Positions 1 through 10,872 of a stretch of 22,345 nt of DNA are shown here, one piece after another. The notes beneath the pieces were generated by a model, which searched no databases, was not told where the DNA came from, and worked only from the letters and a program-made list of their open reading frames with translations. How positions within the stretch are numbered: the first letter of the stretch is position 1; the number at the start of each line of letters is the position of its first letter. This stretch comes from Thoreauomyces humboldtii (taxonomy: Eukaryota > Chytridiomycota > Chytridiomycetes > Spizellomycetales > Powellomycetaceae), in assembly GCA_027596035.1 (NCBI GenBank), contig JADGJA010000342.1, forward strand, positions 1-22,345. The letters are read 5' to 3'. Both the position numbers and the translations under genes were made by a program.

Positions 1-322
1 CCCCCCGAGGAGATAATGGCTACGGAAGAGGGTTTGTTCTTTGCGGCAGGTGGACCAAGGTTTTCCGCCAGCTTGGTTCCTTGCAAAATCTCTTTGGCTC
101 TTTCCACCTCTGCGAAGCCATGCTAGAGCAGTTCCTTTTAGTCGAAGATCTGAACATCGAAGGGCGCTCAACCTCTGAGCTCAGGATTAAAAGTGGGAAG
201 ATGGGGTAGAGGCTAGGACCGCTCGAGTTGAGCGCAAACTGCTATACAAACCCGATGCACGTGTCGCGCGGCGCGCCCGGAACCTCATCGGCCGAACAAT
301 CCGATTCGTATGCGAGCATCAT
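1..322 (-). CDS. Possible partial gene, unidentified
   Basis: Weak candidate for the 5' part of a gene that runs off the left edge. On the minus strand a CTCTAG acceptor (126-123) is followed from 122 to 1 by an open frame reading HGFAEVERAKEIL, then GTKLAENLGPP, with a charged, exon-like composition. Upstream, ATGATG at 322-317 opens a short acidic peptide beginning MMLAYESDCSADE, a style often seen at nuclear-protein N-termini. I could not find a clean splice connecting the two pieces. The plus strand is also open over 3-207, so coding on this strand is not proven. I do not recognise the family. If real, it would lie only 106 bp downstream of the uS17m stop and would be the one break in strict strand alternation. 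Confidence 0.25.
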
Positions 323-428
323 CAGGGCCAACGAGCCGCGACCTTCTGAAACGCATCCGAGCATCTTTCCACCAGGAACCTTTCAGACTTCCTCGAATCT
401 ATTGAACGACGATGGCCCTTCTCCAACT

Positions 429-1013
429 CTACATGCCCTCCAATCCCTTTGCCTCCTTCGCCTTGATGGAGATATCTACCTTTCCAACTCCCTCCTGCTT
501 CTGCGTGTGAACCTTGCCATCGTCGTCGACGAACCTCCGCGCAGGCTTGATGATGGCTCCGAGTGTGAAGTTCTTGTGCTTGCTGATCTTGTTGCACGAG
601 TCGATCCGCACGTAGTCGCCCACCACGCAGCGCTCCTTGGCATCGTGAGCGAAGAAGACCTTGTGGGACACAACGGGCTGATTTCATGACAAAAATGCCG
701 TGAGCGCTCAAGTCCCACTAGCTGATCGATCGAATCCCCGTCCGCGGAAGAAGACTCGATTCGTTACCTTTTGGATGACAGGGTGTATCCGGACCTTTGC
801 GACTCGGACTTTGATGGTCTTCTGCATCTTCGTCCCGACCACTTCCCCGAGGAACTGCTGTCGTGGTGGCTTCACCGCGGCTTGTGCTGCTTCTGTTACT
901 GCTGGAGATGCTGAGGACACAGCATTGGTGGCGGATGCGATGGTGGATGGTGGAACCGTAGTCAGGTTACGTCTAACTTGCTGCAGGAAGCCGAATGCCG
1001 GTCGGAAGGACAT
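429..1013 (-). CDS. MRPS17: Mitochondrial small-subunit ribosomal protein uS17m
   Basis: Structural protein of the mitochondrial ribosome small subunit, binding 12S/15S-type rRNA through an OB fold. Two exons, 1013-768 and 677-429, separated by a 90-nt phase-0 intron (donor GTAACG, acceptor ATCAG), give 164 residues. The N-terminus (MSFRPAFGFLQQVRRN) is Arg-rich and lacks acidic residues, as expected for a mitochondrial presequence. The S17 core follows: GEVVGTKMQKTIKVRV at about residues 55-70, then after the splice VSHKVFFAHDAKERC and GDYVRIDSCNKISKHKNF. These match the uS17 family signature. The C-terminus has an extra charged tail of about 40 residues, common in fungal mitochondrial S17. 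The start is the first ATG in frame and precedes the presequence. It is divergent from RPB4 across 278 bp. Confidence 0.9.
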
Positions 1014-1291
1014 TTGGTGTGGGAGGGTGTGGGGAGGTCAAGACAAGACGAAGAAGATGCGACTGACAACGCAAAACGCAAGCACTGTAGCAGGTTGGAA
1101 ATGTATCTTTGGCAACCGACGTGGTGAGCTTGTGGTTGACTGAAGTCGTGTTGGTATGTGCTGGTGCTGCGTAGGTGGGGGTGCTGTGTTGGGGGAGAAA
1201 GGTGAAAGGTGTCTCTCAGAAAAACGTCGACGACGAAGTCGCCCCGCGTTTCCCCCCACTCTTTTGGAGATCTCTTCCCACCGACAAAGCC
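1014..1291. promoter_or_regulatory. Shared upstream region of uS17m and RPB4
   Basis: This 278-bp gap lies between two divergent start codons and must hold both promoters and 5' UTRs. I see no convincing TATA box or known binding site. The region is moderately purine/pyrimidine skewed with G-runs near 1175-1200. Promoter function is inferred from position only. Confidence 0.4.
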
Positions 1292-2052
1292 ATGGACGAC
1301 GACGAGCTCGACACAGGGGACTACTCCCATGGAGCGACAACTGAGCCCATTCCCAGCATCTATCAACCACCTCGCGAACTCATACCTCCACGGGGGGCTC
1401 GTGAGGCTGACAACACCGATGCTTCAGAACTCGGTCCTGGTGCGTTGTCAGAACTCAACACGGGAAAAAAGGGCAAGGCTGTGGCAACAGCCCCTGCATC
1501 CCTGAGTTGAGAGGCTAAGCATGCAGTGGAACCACACCGGCTGATATCGAGTCCCAGACTTCAATCGGGCGCAGTGTCTGCTGATTCCTGAGGTCAAAGT
1601 CATCTTGGACAAGGAGAAGCGAGAACACGGCAACTCTGGCATCGAGCGACCGCAGAATGAGTACGCCAAAGCTGAAGGGATCGGCCTGAAACTTCCTCTG
1701 AGCGAAAGCATCTTCTCGCTGCTAGGGTCCTCGAAAAGACGTTAGCCTATTGCACCCGGTTCAGTGCTTACACAAACCCACACACAGTCCGCCACATCAA
1801 AAACACGATCGATGCCACCCGATATTCTCCGTTCGAGATCGCGCAAATGGGCAACCTCACGATCGAGACTCCAGAGGAGGCAAAGGCTCTGATCCAGAGG
1901 TAGACTTCGCTGTCGGTCGCTGGTTCCGCCATGAGCGTGCGTTGATCCGATTCCGTTTCTACAGCTTGGACAGGAAGTCTCTGGATGATAATGAGCTGCT
2001 GGGCACGCTGATGGATCTTGCAAACTTGCGAAAGTACCAGGCGGCAACGTGA
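1292..2052 (+). CDS. RPB4: DNA-directed RNA polymerase II subunit RPB4
   Basis: Rpb4 forms the stalk of RNA polymerase II with Rpb7 and acts in initiation, the stress response and mRNA decay. Four exons (1292-1439, 1558-1660, 1726-1899, 1965-2052) give 170 residues with all phases closing. The N-terminal 45 residues are acidic and disordered. ELGPDFNRAQCLLIPEV spans the first splice and corresponds to the family's LGPEF...LxxSEV block. NEVLEKTLAYCTRFSAY spans the second. FEIAQMGNLTIETPEEAK is the hallmark HRDC-like C-terminal motif (family PFEVAQLGSL..DTADEAKTLIPSL). The last exon supplies LDRKSLDDNELLGTLMDL, matching the terminal helix. The intron 1 donor (CCTG|GTGCGT) was chosen because it restores GPDF; reading on reaches a stop at 1508-1510. 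Introns are 118, 65 and 65 nt. Confidence 0.9.
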
Positions 2053-2512
2053 ACGGCGATGCCTCATCAAGATTTGGTGTTGGCCGCTGTTGCCTCCGTG
2101 TGTTCCCCGTCTCCAATCTGACCGGTTGACTTGGTCTCTACCCAAATCAGGAGGCGAGGGAGGAACTGTGCACGCACTGCGCTGCACTCAGACGAGGAGG
2201 GGCGAGGTTTTCCTCCGACACCTCTCTCCTTCCTTTTTGATACCATCTGCTTTTCACAGGGGGCGATGCCTTTTATCGATGCGACTTCTCTCTGCGTATA
2301 ACGCGCATATCAAGGGAGGGAGCCCGCCGTGTTTTTCGAAGCTGTAATGGGAGTAATTTTGTAGGGCGGGCGGTCCATCCTCTCACGCCGGCCTATAATT
2401 GCTTACAATCAAACGATGATGGAACGCCATCATCTAGATGTACCATCATGACCCGAGCGGATTTGTGTGCAAATTAAGTTACAGGAAAATCAACAGGCTT
2501 GCGGAAGGAAGC
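2053..2512. other. Convergent 3' intergenic region, RPB4 / DAHP synthase
   Basis: A 460-bp gap between two stop codons facing each other. It should contain both polyadenylation regions. I see no gene. It includes AT-richer patches around 2340-2480 and a short perfect hairpin at 2415-2434. No canonical AATAAA was recognised on either strand. Confidence 0.5.
2415..2434. repeat. Perfect 8-bp hairpin, 4-nt loop
   Basis: GATGATGG (2415-2422), loop AACG, then CCATCATC (2427-2434). A further CCATCAT occurs a few bases on, near 2443. It lies between convergent genes, so it could be a 3'-end or RNA-structure element; its function is unknown. Confidence 0.5.
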
Positions 2513-3873
<1,361 letters not shown>

Positions 3874-4337
3874 GTTGATTGATATATGGATAGAGATGCG
3901 AGAGGTCGTAGTAGAATGATATCGGAATGCGAACGCAATGCAGTTGTTCGGGAATGCGGGCTAATGACTGTGTAGATCAGCAAACGGAAACGCAAGGATT
4001 TGGGGGGACGCATGCAAAGATCTCGAGCTGATCTGATCTGCAAGCAACGGATGACGCACACAATTGACCTCTGCCGTTCTCGACCAAACCCTCAATCCGA
4101 CTGCACATTTACGGATTGCCTGTGCAGCCCGGTATACCGACAATGCAAACACGCAGGGACACACGATTTGTTACGTAGAGGAAGGAAGAGTCGCACAACC
4201 CCGGCCTAGTTATGTATCTGAATTTGCATGCTGCCGTGATAGAGTTGGTGGATCACCCTCTCGCTACGCCTTTGCTGGATATGGGCTGCAGGAATGATGA
4301 TCAGTTAGTGTAAGCCCCACAAGGTAGCTCGAGTATT

Positions 4338-4357
4338 ATCGATACATAGGTATCGAT
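4338..4357. repeat. Perfect 8-bp inverted repeat upstream of kinesin-2
   Basis: ATCGATAC (4338-4345), spacer ATAG, GTATCGAT (4350-4357). This is the form expected of a dimeric transcription-factor site or a small cruciform. It lies about 165-185 bp upstream of the proposed kinesin ATG. No factor can be named. Confidence 0.5.
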
Positions 4358-4369
4358 GCCATGGAAGTG

Positions 4370-4391
4370 GGTTGTCTTCTAGGTTGTCTTC
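4370..4391 (+). repeat. 10-bp tandem direct repeat upstream of kinesin-2
   Basis: GGTTGTCTTC occurs at 4370-4379 and again at 4382-4391, a 12-bp period (slightly over one helical turn). It sits about 13 bp after the inverted repeat, so the two may form one compact regulatory block. Confidence 0.45.
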
Positions 4392-4521
4392 GCCCTTTGG
4401 GCTGTCGAGGTGTCAATGACCGCTTTTAGTCAGCTCGCGTTCCTACAGTCTCTCGCGCTCGCGGGTCTCGACTACGCTGAAGCTGATTCATAGCAGTACC
4501 GTAGGAGGCATATCGAACAGC

Positions 4522-7184
4522 ATGGTGAAGTACACAGAAGCCATGCTTGCATTCCTACGTCAGTTCTGACAGCCTTCTGCCAGGCCGAAAAAGAAGCAGT
4601 CAAGGTAGTTGTGCGATGCCGGCCCTTCAGCGAGAAGGAGAAGAATGCCGGCCACTCGAACATCACTGCCATCAACAAGGAGGCGGCGACGGTTGCCATA
4701 GTTGACCCCAAAACACCAAATGATCCTCTTCCAAAAACCTTCACCTTTGATAGTGTCTTCGACATTGCGAGCACGCAGCAAGAAGTCTACAATAAGACAG
4801 CCCGACCCATTGTGGAGAGCGTGCTGGCTGGATACAATGGAACCATTTTTGCCTACGGACAGACAGGTCAGATGTGGAATGCTGAATAGGTTTCGCGGGA
4901 GCAGCCAACTGATTGATGCTTGTGTCTTTGAATCCAGGGACGGGAAAGGTCAGAGCTTACTGCATGGGCAGGTCATCTTGACTTCTAATCTTATTTGACT
5001 TCCTCAGACCTTCTCCATGGAGGGAATCCGGGACGTTCCAGAACTCAGGGGAATCATTCCCAACGCCTTTGAGCATATATTCGCCGAAATATCCATGGCT
5101 GAAAAGACAACTCAGTTCCTCGTCCGAGCTTCCTACCTCGAGATCTACAATGAAGACATTCACGATCTGCTGAATCCCAAAGCCGGCAAGTTGGAAGTCA
5201 AGGAACGAGCAGACACGGGCATCTACGTCAAGGATCTCCGGACGTTCGTGATCAAGGACGTGGACGAGATGGATCGCCTCATGTCGTTCGGCAACAAGAA
5301 TCGTTCGGTCGGAGCCACCGAGATGAACGCCCACAGCTCTCGAAGTCACTCGATCTTTTCCATCACCGTCGAAGCGAGCGAGAAGAAGGAAGGGGGAGAC
5401 GGGGAGGAGCACATACGAGCAGGAAAACTGCACCTCGTCGATCTGGCTGGTTCGGAGCGACAGAGCAAGACGGGCGCTACGGGAGATCGTCTGAAGGAGG
5501 CGACAAAGATCAACCTGTCTCTCTCGGCCCTCGGCAACGTCATCAGCGCTCTCGTGGATGGAAAGAGTCTGCACATCCCATACAGGGACTCCAAGTTGAC
5601 CAGGCTGTTGCAGGACTCGCTGGGTGGAAACGCAAAGACGCTCATGGTGGCTACCATGAGCCCAGCCAGTTACAACTACGACGAGACGCTGTCAACTTTA
5701 CGATACGCGAACAGGACAAAGAGCATCAAGAACAAGCCCAAAATTAACGAGGATCCTAAGGTAACTAGAAACCGGCAGTCCATTGCACCTTGGGCAAAGC
5801 CTTAAAGTTTTCGTGCTCCCAGGACGCAATGCTTCGAGAGTTCCAAGAGGAGATCAAGAGGTTGAAGGAACAGCTCGATCAAATGGATTCAGGGGGTGGA
5901 GGCGCCGCAGAGGAAGCCATTGTACAGGAAGTGGAGGAGATTGAAGAAGTAGAAGAGATAGAGGATGTCGAAGAAGAAGAGCCGGAGGCAACGACCGAAA
6001 GCGAACCACGGGTAAAACCAGAGAAACTCAAAAAGCCGAAGAAGCCAAAAGCGAAAGCGACCCCTAAGGCACTGCCGCTGCCGAGAGCGTCCGGCGTCAA
6101 ATCGCCCGCATCAGCGCCGGCTGATCACGAGCGACAGCTGGCAGAGATGCAGGCGCAGGTGGCCGCAGAAAAGCGACACATTCTTGAGAGCAAGGACATT
6201 GAGGAGACGGAGCGCAACAGACTTCTCCATGACCTAACGGCTCGGGCTGGGGAACTCGATGCGGAACGAGAAGCGAGAGACCAGCTAACTGCCAAACTAC
6301 AGCAACTCGAGCAGAAGCTCCTCATCGGTGGCGTGAACGCTGTCGACAAACACGAGGAGCAGAAACTCGAGCTTGCTAAGCAGCAGCAGGAGGTAGAGGA
6401 ACGGGCGAGAAGGGAGCGAGAGCTGGCAAGGGAGTTGGAGGAGCACGATGAGGCGGGTTTTCAAATCGAGGAGGAGTTCTCCTCCTTGCAGGAAGAAGCC
6501 GCCGCTAAGACGAAGAAACTGAAAAAGCTTTGGACCCTCCTCATGCGACACAAGTCTGAGATCAAGGATCTGCAGGAAGAGCACCAGCGAGAACGCGAAC
6601 AACTTCTCGACAACGTTCGAGATTTGAGCAGGGAGCTCAAACTCCGCATGCTCGTCCTGAATTCCTTTGTTCCAAGGGACTCGATAGAGCTCCTGGAATC
6701 CTTCGCAGAGTATGACGAGACCAGCGAAAAGTGGCGGGTAGCTCACATTGCTCACGCCGGGAACAACATTCGCGGGAAGCGCAGTCTCGTGTCGGGGCTC
6801 CCACTGCATCGCGACCAATACGGACCTGCGGGTGACCAGGGGATGGACGGTGAAGAGCCCCCTTGGAACCCGATGGTAGCCTTCCCAGATCCGTACCTAA
6901 CATATGACACCCCGGTGTCCAGCGGAGGGACCCGGCGAAAGGCAGCAGTCACCAACAGCGATGGAAGCAAGAAGAGCACGAACAGCGTGGACAGGTCTCC
7001 AGTGAAGAAGTCGGGCCGGCCAGCGTCGGCAGCGAAGCGGCCTTCCGCGAAAGCCAATCGTACGAAACGTCCACTGGGTAGCGGTAAAGTTGCATCGCCA
7101 AGTCCTGGCTCCAACTCCGAACCGGCAGAAAAGATTCCACCGTCAGCGCGGGGCTTGGTCGGAAAGGGCAAGCACTACGCTTGA
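4522..7184 (+). CDS. KIF3A: Kinesin-2 motor subunit, KIF3A-like
   Basis: Plus-end motor of the heterotrimeric kinesin-2 that drives anterograde intraflagellar transport. Five exons (4522-4524, 4584-4866, 4938-4948, 5008-5760, 5823-7184) give 803 residues. Motor domain: [15 protein letters not shown] near the N-terminus, P-loop GQTGTGKT at 93-100, NAHSSRSH at 206-213 (switch I), LVDLAGSE at 242-249 (switch II), [16 protein letters not shown], and end near 350. A Glu-rich then Lys-rich neck follows (about 360-440), then coiled coil. [20 protein letters not shown] and [16 protein letters not shown], followed by HAGNNIRGK, match KIF3A rather than KIF3B. The tail is basic and Ser/Pro-rich. Exon 1 is proposed to be just the ATG, which yields MAEKEAVKV; this is the least certain boundary. 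The 11-nt exon 3 encodes part of the P-loop. Introns are 59, 71, 59 and 62 nt. Confidence 0.92.
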
Positions 7185-7332
7185 CACTGTCGCATTGTCT
7201 TCGTTTGCGTTTCAATGGAGAAATGCAACCTTTCATGTACCTTTAACGGCGCGGACAAGTACTGCAAAAGCATACACAAATTGGAACAATGCTTGTAGAG
7301 CAGATCAGAACTTTGTTTATTGATAATCTAAT

Positions 7333-8622
7333 TCATTTTCCCCGTCGTTTCCCCGCGGATGACAACTTGGACTTTAGCACGGCTGGAGCGGCTGGTGGGA
7401 CTGGTTCTACTGCAGCAGCTGAGTTCGTAGCCGGTTCGGTCTGAGCGTGTGAATGTGTGGTTGGCGTGTCGGTGACCACTGCAGCAGCTGCTGCCTGTGC
7501 ATGTGCGTCTTGAATGAACTGCGCTAAACTTGCGTTGTCGATGATGCCTTCGTCGATGGCGGCTTGAACGATGATGCTACTTTGAGTCTGTGCGTCTTGC
7601 ATCAACTTTTCCAGGTTGTACTTCAACAGTACTTTATCTCGGGTTTCCTGGAAAAGTGAGCGTTAGCGGTGAAACGCATAAACCCTTCCCGGCCGATACA
7701 AAAGCCTAACCTTGTACTCGTTATCGCGGTTGATGAGATCATGCACAACCTCCCTCTCACGGTAATGCTCGAGGAACTTTTTTCGCATTGCTTGGTCACC
7801 TAACGTTGCCGCTCGGGCAAGTCTGTATGCTTGCGTTCGGTTGTAAATGATCTGATTCTTCTGTATCAAGTCCCGCATGATGTCCTCCTCGGACCACTCG
7901 TCCTTTTTGTCCAGTATTGCAGCTCCAATGGCTACCAACGCAAAGGCGACGAGGCGATACCGTCGGATCTTATCTGCGAGGCACTCGGAGATGTTGCGCG
8001 CATCGACAAATTGACTGTCGTGCAGCGTCAGCACGTACATCTCGACGATGAGCACCACAAGAGCGGAGAGAGGAGCATGCGTTCTCCACGTTGCTTTTCG
8101 CCACGTGAGAGTGCCACATCCGATCAAGGCAAGAAAAAGAGCGTAGGACGACGCGAGTGGGGGGAGGCTCGCGAAGAGGTAGTCGCGCTGTTCTCCCTGG
8201 CTGCACCATGAGCACTGCACATAAGCGTCGTGACCGAACCGCAGGTACATCTTCCGATTTTCGGAGACCTTCAACGCCTCGTAGAGTTTCTCGATCCTCG
8301 TTTCCTCCGTATCAGCCTCGAGGTCACTGCCTTCCCTCCAACTTGGGAACCTCTGGACCATGAGGTTCCTGAACCCATTTCGAAGGACCCATGATGGTGG
8401 ATCCGGGGCGACAGACATCTCGCGGAGAAGGTTCGTTGCGGGAAGGAAAGCAAGGAGAAGGTGAAGAATGGCGGTCAGGACAAGGAAAACGGTGCAGAAG
8501 AAGTCGGTCTTTGACCGCGGCCTCGGCGGCCGCGGGTTGGAAGGTTTGGCAAAATACTGTCGGCCTTTGGTAAAGAGAAAGGGTACGATAACCCACAGGG
8601 CAAAGGTAGTCCAAGACGACAT
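7333..8622 (-). CDS. Uncharacterised multi-pass membrane protein
   Basis: I do not recognise the family. Two exons (8622-7711, 7647-7333; 63-nt phase-0 intron) give 408 residues. Hydrophobic segments lie at about 4-17, 40-61, 148-170, 183-200 and 224-238, suggesting four or five membrane passes. A striking motif, YLRFGHDAYVQCSWC (126-140), sits in a loop between the second and third segments. From 240 the protein is soluble, charged and probably helical (EWSEEDIMRDLIQKNQ, then AYRLARAATLGDQAMRKKF), ending in an Ala/Thr/Pro-rich low-complexity tail and a basic terminus (GKRRGK). An in-frame ATG at 8766 would add 48 Arg/Ser-rich residues. I prefer 8622 because it puts a hydrophobic signal-anchor at the N-terminus, but a longer form with a presequence is possible. 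It is convergent with kinesin-2 across 148 bp. Confidence 0.75.
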
Positions 8623-9174
8623 TTCCGAATCCGCAATTGCCGTTGTGAATGCGACCGATCTGCACACGCGACGAAAGGCTCGAGAAGTGCGTAGGGTCGT
8701 CGCTCTCGAAAAAGACCTGCTCGACTCCGCGCGAATCCGTATGAACTTACGTCTCGCTTGTATCACGAATGCGGCGATAGAAGGATATAGGTAATAGATA
8801 TAGCAGACGTCAGAACTCTCGCATCGCCGCAGCCGCCTGCTGCGGGGAAGAAAGGCCAGAGAAATATCGCGGATCCCTCGCAGTGCCAGACCAGAAGTTT
8901 ACTGACAGCTGCGAGGGACGCCGCCTGCCTGAGACGTCGCCTGTCCGTCTCGGCCGGTAAATCGGGTCCGCCTCAGAGACCAGAGCAAAGAATATGGGAC
9001 CACTTCGCAACAGGAGTGGCAGGGGCTGGCACAATCACGGCAAACCCCACCGATCAAGAAGTACAATGCGAAGTAATCCCGGACGAAATGACTCTACAGG
9101 TATGCACGAGACAAGCTGAAATAAATCCGTGAACTGACGCCAAGTAACCACGTCTTCAAGCTGTTTCCGAGCTC
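8623..9174. promoter_or_regulatory. Shared upstream region of membrane protein and NADAR gene
   Basis: A 552-bp gap between divergent starts. Positions 8623-8766 stay open in the membrane-protein frame and may be 5' UTR or a longer N-terminus. ATG ACT CTA CAG followed by GTATGC at about 9098-9115 could be a short first exon of the NADAR gene, but the matching acceptor would be a poor CCGAG. Nothing else recognisable. Confidence 0.35.
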
Positions 9175-10872
9175 ATGCAACCAGATACACCACCTCCGAA
9201 AAAGTCCATGTACGACAACAAACCAGATTATGAAGTTGCGGTCATGAGTGGAAGTCGGCCAGCGAATACTTTTAGACCATCCTACGCCGGTGTCACTTCC
9301 CAACCTTCCCAAGTTGGCTTTCCAGCTACGACCACTCCGCAGGTGCCCTCTGCAGGATTCGGTTTCGCCACTCCTGAGACCTCGGCACAAAACCCTGTTT
9401 CCAAAGACTTTGAGAGCCGAAACGATGCACCGAACGCTGCGAGAAAACCTGAAAGACGTCGGACCTCCAACAACGTCTCAAGGCGGGCTCAGGCATCGGT
9501 AAGCCCGTGGAACATGATCCTAGCCACCGCGAGAAATTGGTTGTGTGGCCCCGAGTTTCCCTTGCCTCGTTGGATCACGTCCATCTTGCTGTCCAAACTG
9601 GCGAACGATACAATGCAGAGCGTAATTCAAGCAGATAAGGATGGTAGTGAGATGGATTGGGACTGCATCGAGAACAGTGCAAGCACTACTATTGAGGCCC
9701 GGGTGAGGAACCGCAGGCATGCACACGCGAACAAGATGGCCATTAACTGATGAACCGTTCCACATTGTTTGTCTCTTTACAGAAGTCTTCGTTGCAAGAG
9801 GAAGTCCACCATGATTCCAGTACGTTGCCGAGAGTCAGCCCCTCCACCTCTAGACTTCAGGGACGAATTCTTCCGAGCGCCGGAATCACCTATTCTAGTC
9901 GTGGTCGATCGCATTCGCAAGATCAACCAACAACTCACTTCGCCAGTGAAACTCTGATGGACATCGATGATAGGCCCAGCCCGTCTACATCTCAAGTCTC
10001 GGGGCATCCACAGATCTCCCATCTCCCTGACATGCCTTATTGCCAGTGCAATCCAGATTGCCTATTTGCGTGTCGCCTTTGCGGACAGCTCACAACTTCC
10101 TGCTCCAACCATAGCCTCAGCACCTTCAATGGACAAGTATGGGACGGAGTCTGGGGATGTAGTCCGACCTGCAAAATTCAATGCTGGAAGTGTGGATCCT
10201 CCGATGTTGTCTGCCAGACCTACGACCGCGGAAATAGGCCGACTGAAACAAGGCATATCGAGGTGCAAATCCCAGGCTCACTAGGTTGTTTCTCGTAGCC
10301 ACTTATCAGCATGCAGAATTCTCACTGTCCGGTCTCCAACAGGCTCAGGAGCATTTTGTTCTTCTAGCGGCACGGAGCAAAGCCATCCCACTCCAACCGG
10401 GAGCAGCATCATATGGTTCTACAATCGACGAGAGCCCTACTTTGCTTTGACAAATTTCGCCAAATATCCGTTCAAGCACCTTAAGCTGGGTTGGTTCGAT
10501 TCCACGGAACACTTCTATCAAGCTTGCAAGTTTCGCCTCCGCTCTCGCATGTTCGAGAAGGTTCGCACGTGCTCAACACCCCGGCAGGCTCGCGATATGG
10601 GAAATCGCCGATCTCCTGAGTTCCTTGGGAACTTCGACGACATCCGGGTGAAAGTCATGCAGGAGGCTATCAGGCTCAAGTTTGAGCAGAACCAGGAAGC
10701 AAGGGAGATCTTGTTGATGACGGGAGAAAGCCATTTAGTGGAGCACACCCCGCACGATGCATTCTGGGGTGATGGGCCAGATGGAAAGGGTTTGAACACC
10801 CTTGGCCAGCTGTTGATGGCGGAGCGAGAGAGATGGCGGCAGCACTTGCTGGAGAAGTCTAAGGGGAAATAG
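9175..10872 (+). CDS. NADAR-domain protein with cysteine-rich module
   Basis: The C-terminal part (about residues 365-515) is a NADAR/YbiA domain. Known members are N-glycosidases acting on riboflavin-pathway intermediates or removing ADP-ribose from guanine; which applies here is unknown. Visible marks: WFYNRREPYFALTNF, the active-site-like STEHFYQACKF, and the terminal DAFWGDGPDGKGLNTLGQLL. Before it, residues 263-320 hold 11 Cys and one His (263, 265, 269, 273, 276, 283, H286, 302, 306, 310, 313, 320), suggesting zinc binding. The first 260 residues are Ser/Pro/Arg-rich and disordered. Exons 9175-9702, 9783-10284 and 10343-10872 give 519 residues. The second intron uses an unusual GTTGTT donor, chosen because it keeps phase. 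A 120-nt in-frame stretch (9499-9618) may be a third intron. The start is uncertain; an upstream exon is possible. Confidence 0.85.

Larger units (their letters stand above)
3874..4521. promoter_or_regulatory. Shared upstream region of DAHP synthase and kinesin-2
   Basis: The longest gene-free stretch (648 bp), between divergent starts. No coding signal was seen. It holds an 8-bp palindrome (4338-4357) and a 10-bp tandem direct repeat (4370-4391) 130-185 bp before the kinesin start. I found no clear RFX X-box, the usual ciliary-gene element, by eye. Regulatory role is inferred from position. Confidence 0.4.

Noticed and set aside
2267..2280. 14-mer TGCCTTTTATCGAT repeated at 18068-18081
   Set aside because: One shared 14-mer on either strand is about what chance predicts in 22 kb, and the contexts differ (intergenic versus intron).
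3874..4521. RFX X-box in flagellar gene promoters
   Set aside because: I looked upstream of kinesin-2 and ARMH1 for GTNRCC..RGYAAC-type sites and saw only isolated half-sites.
4957..5574. Minus-strand open frame (205 codons) across the kinesin motor domain
   Set aside because: It lies opposite the highly conserved motor domain and has no recognisable sequence; shadow of the GC-biased third positions.
8623..8766. Longer N-terminus for the membrane protein from ATG 8766
   Set aside because: The added 48 residues are Arg/Ser-rich and look like translated 5' UTR; the ATG at 8622 directly precedes the first hydrophobic segment. Not fully excluded.
10488..10505. GGTTCGATTCC, looking like a tRNA T-arm
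   Set aside because: It lies within the NADAR coding exon (encoding GWFDSTEHF) and no acceptor, D or anticodon arm can be fitted around it.
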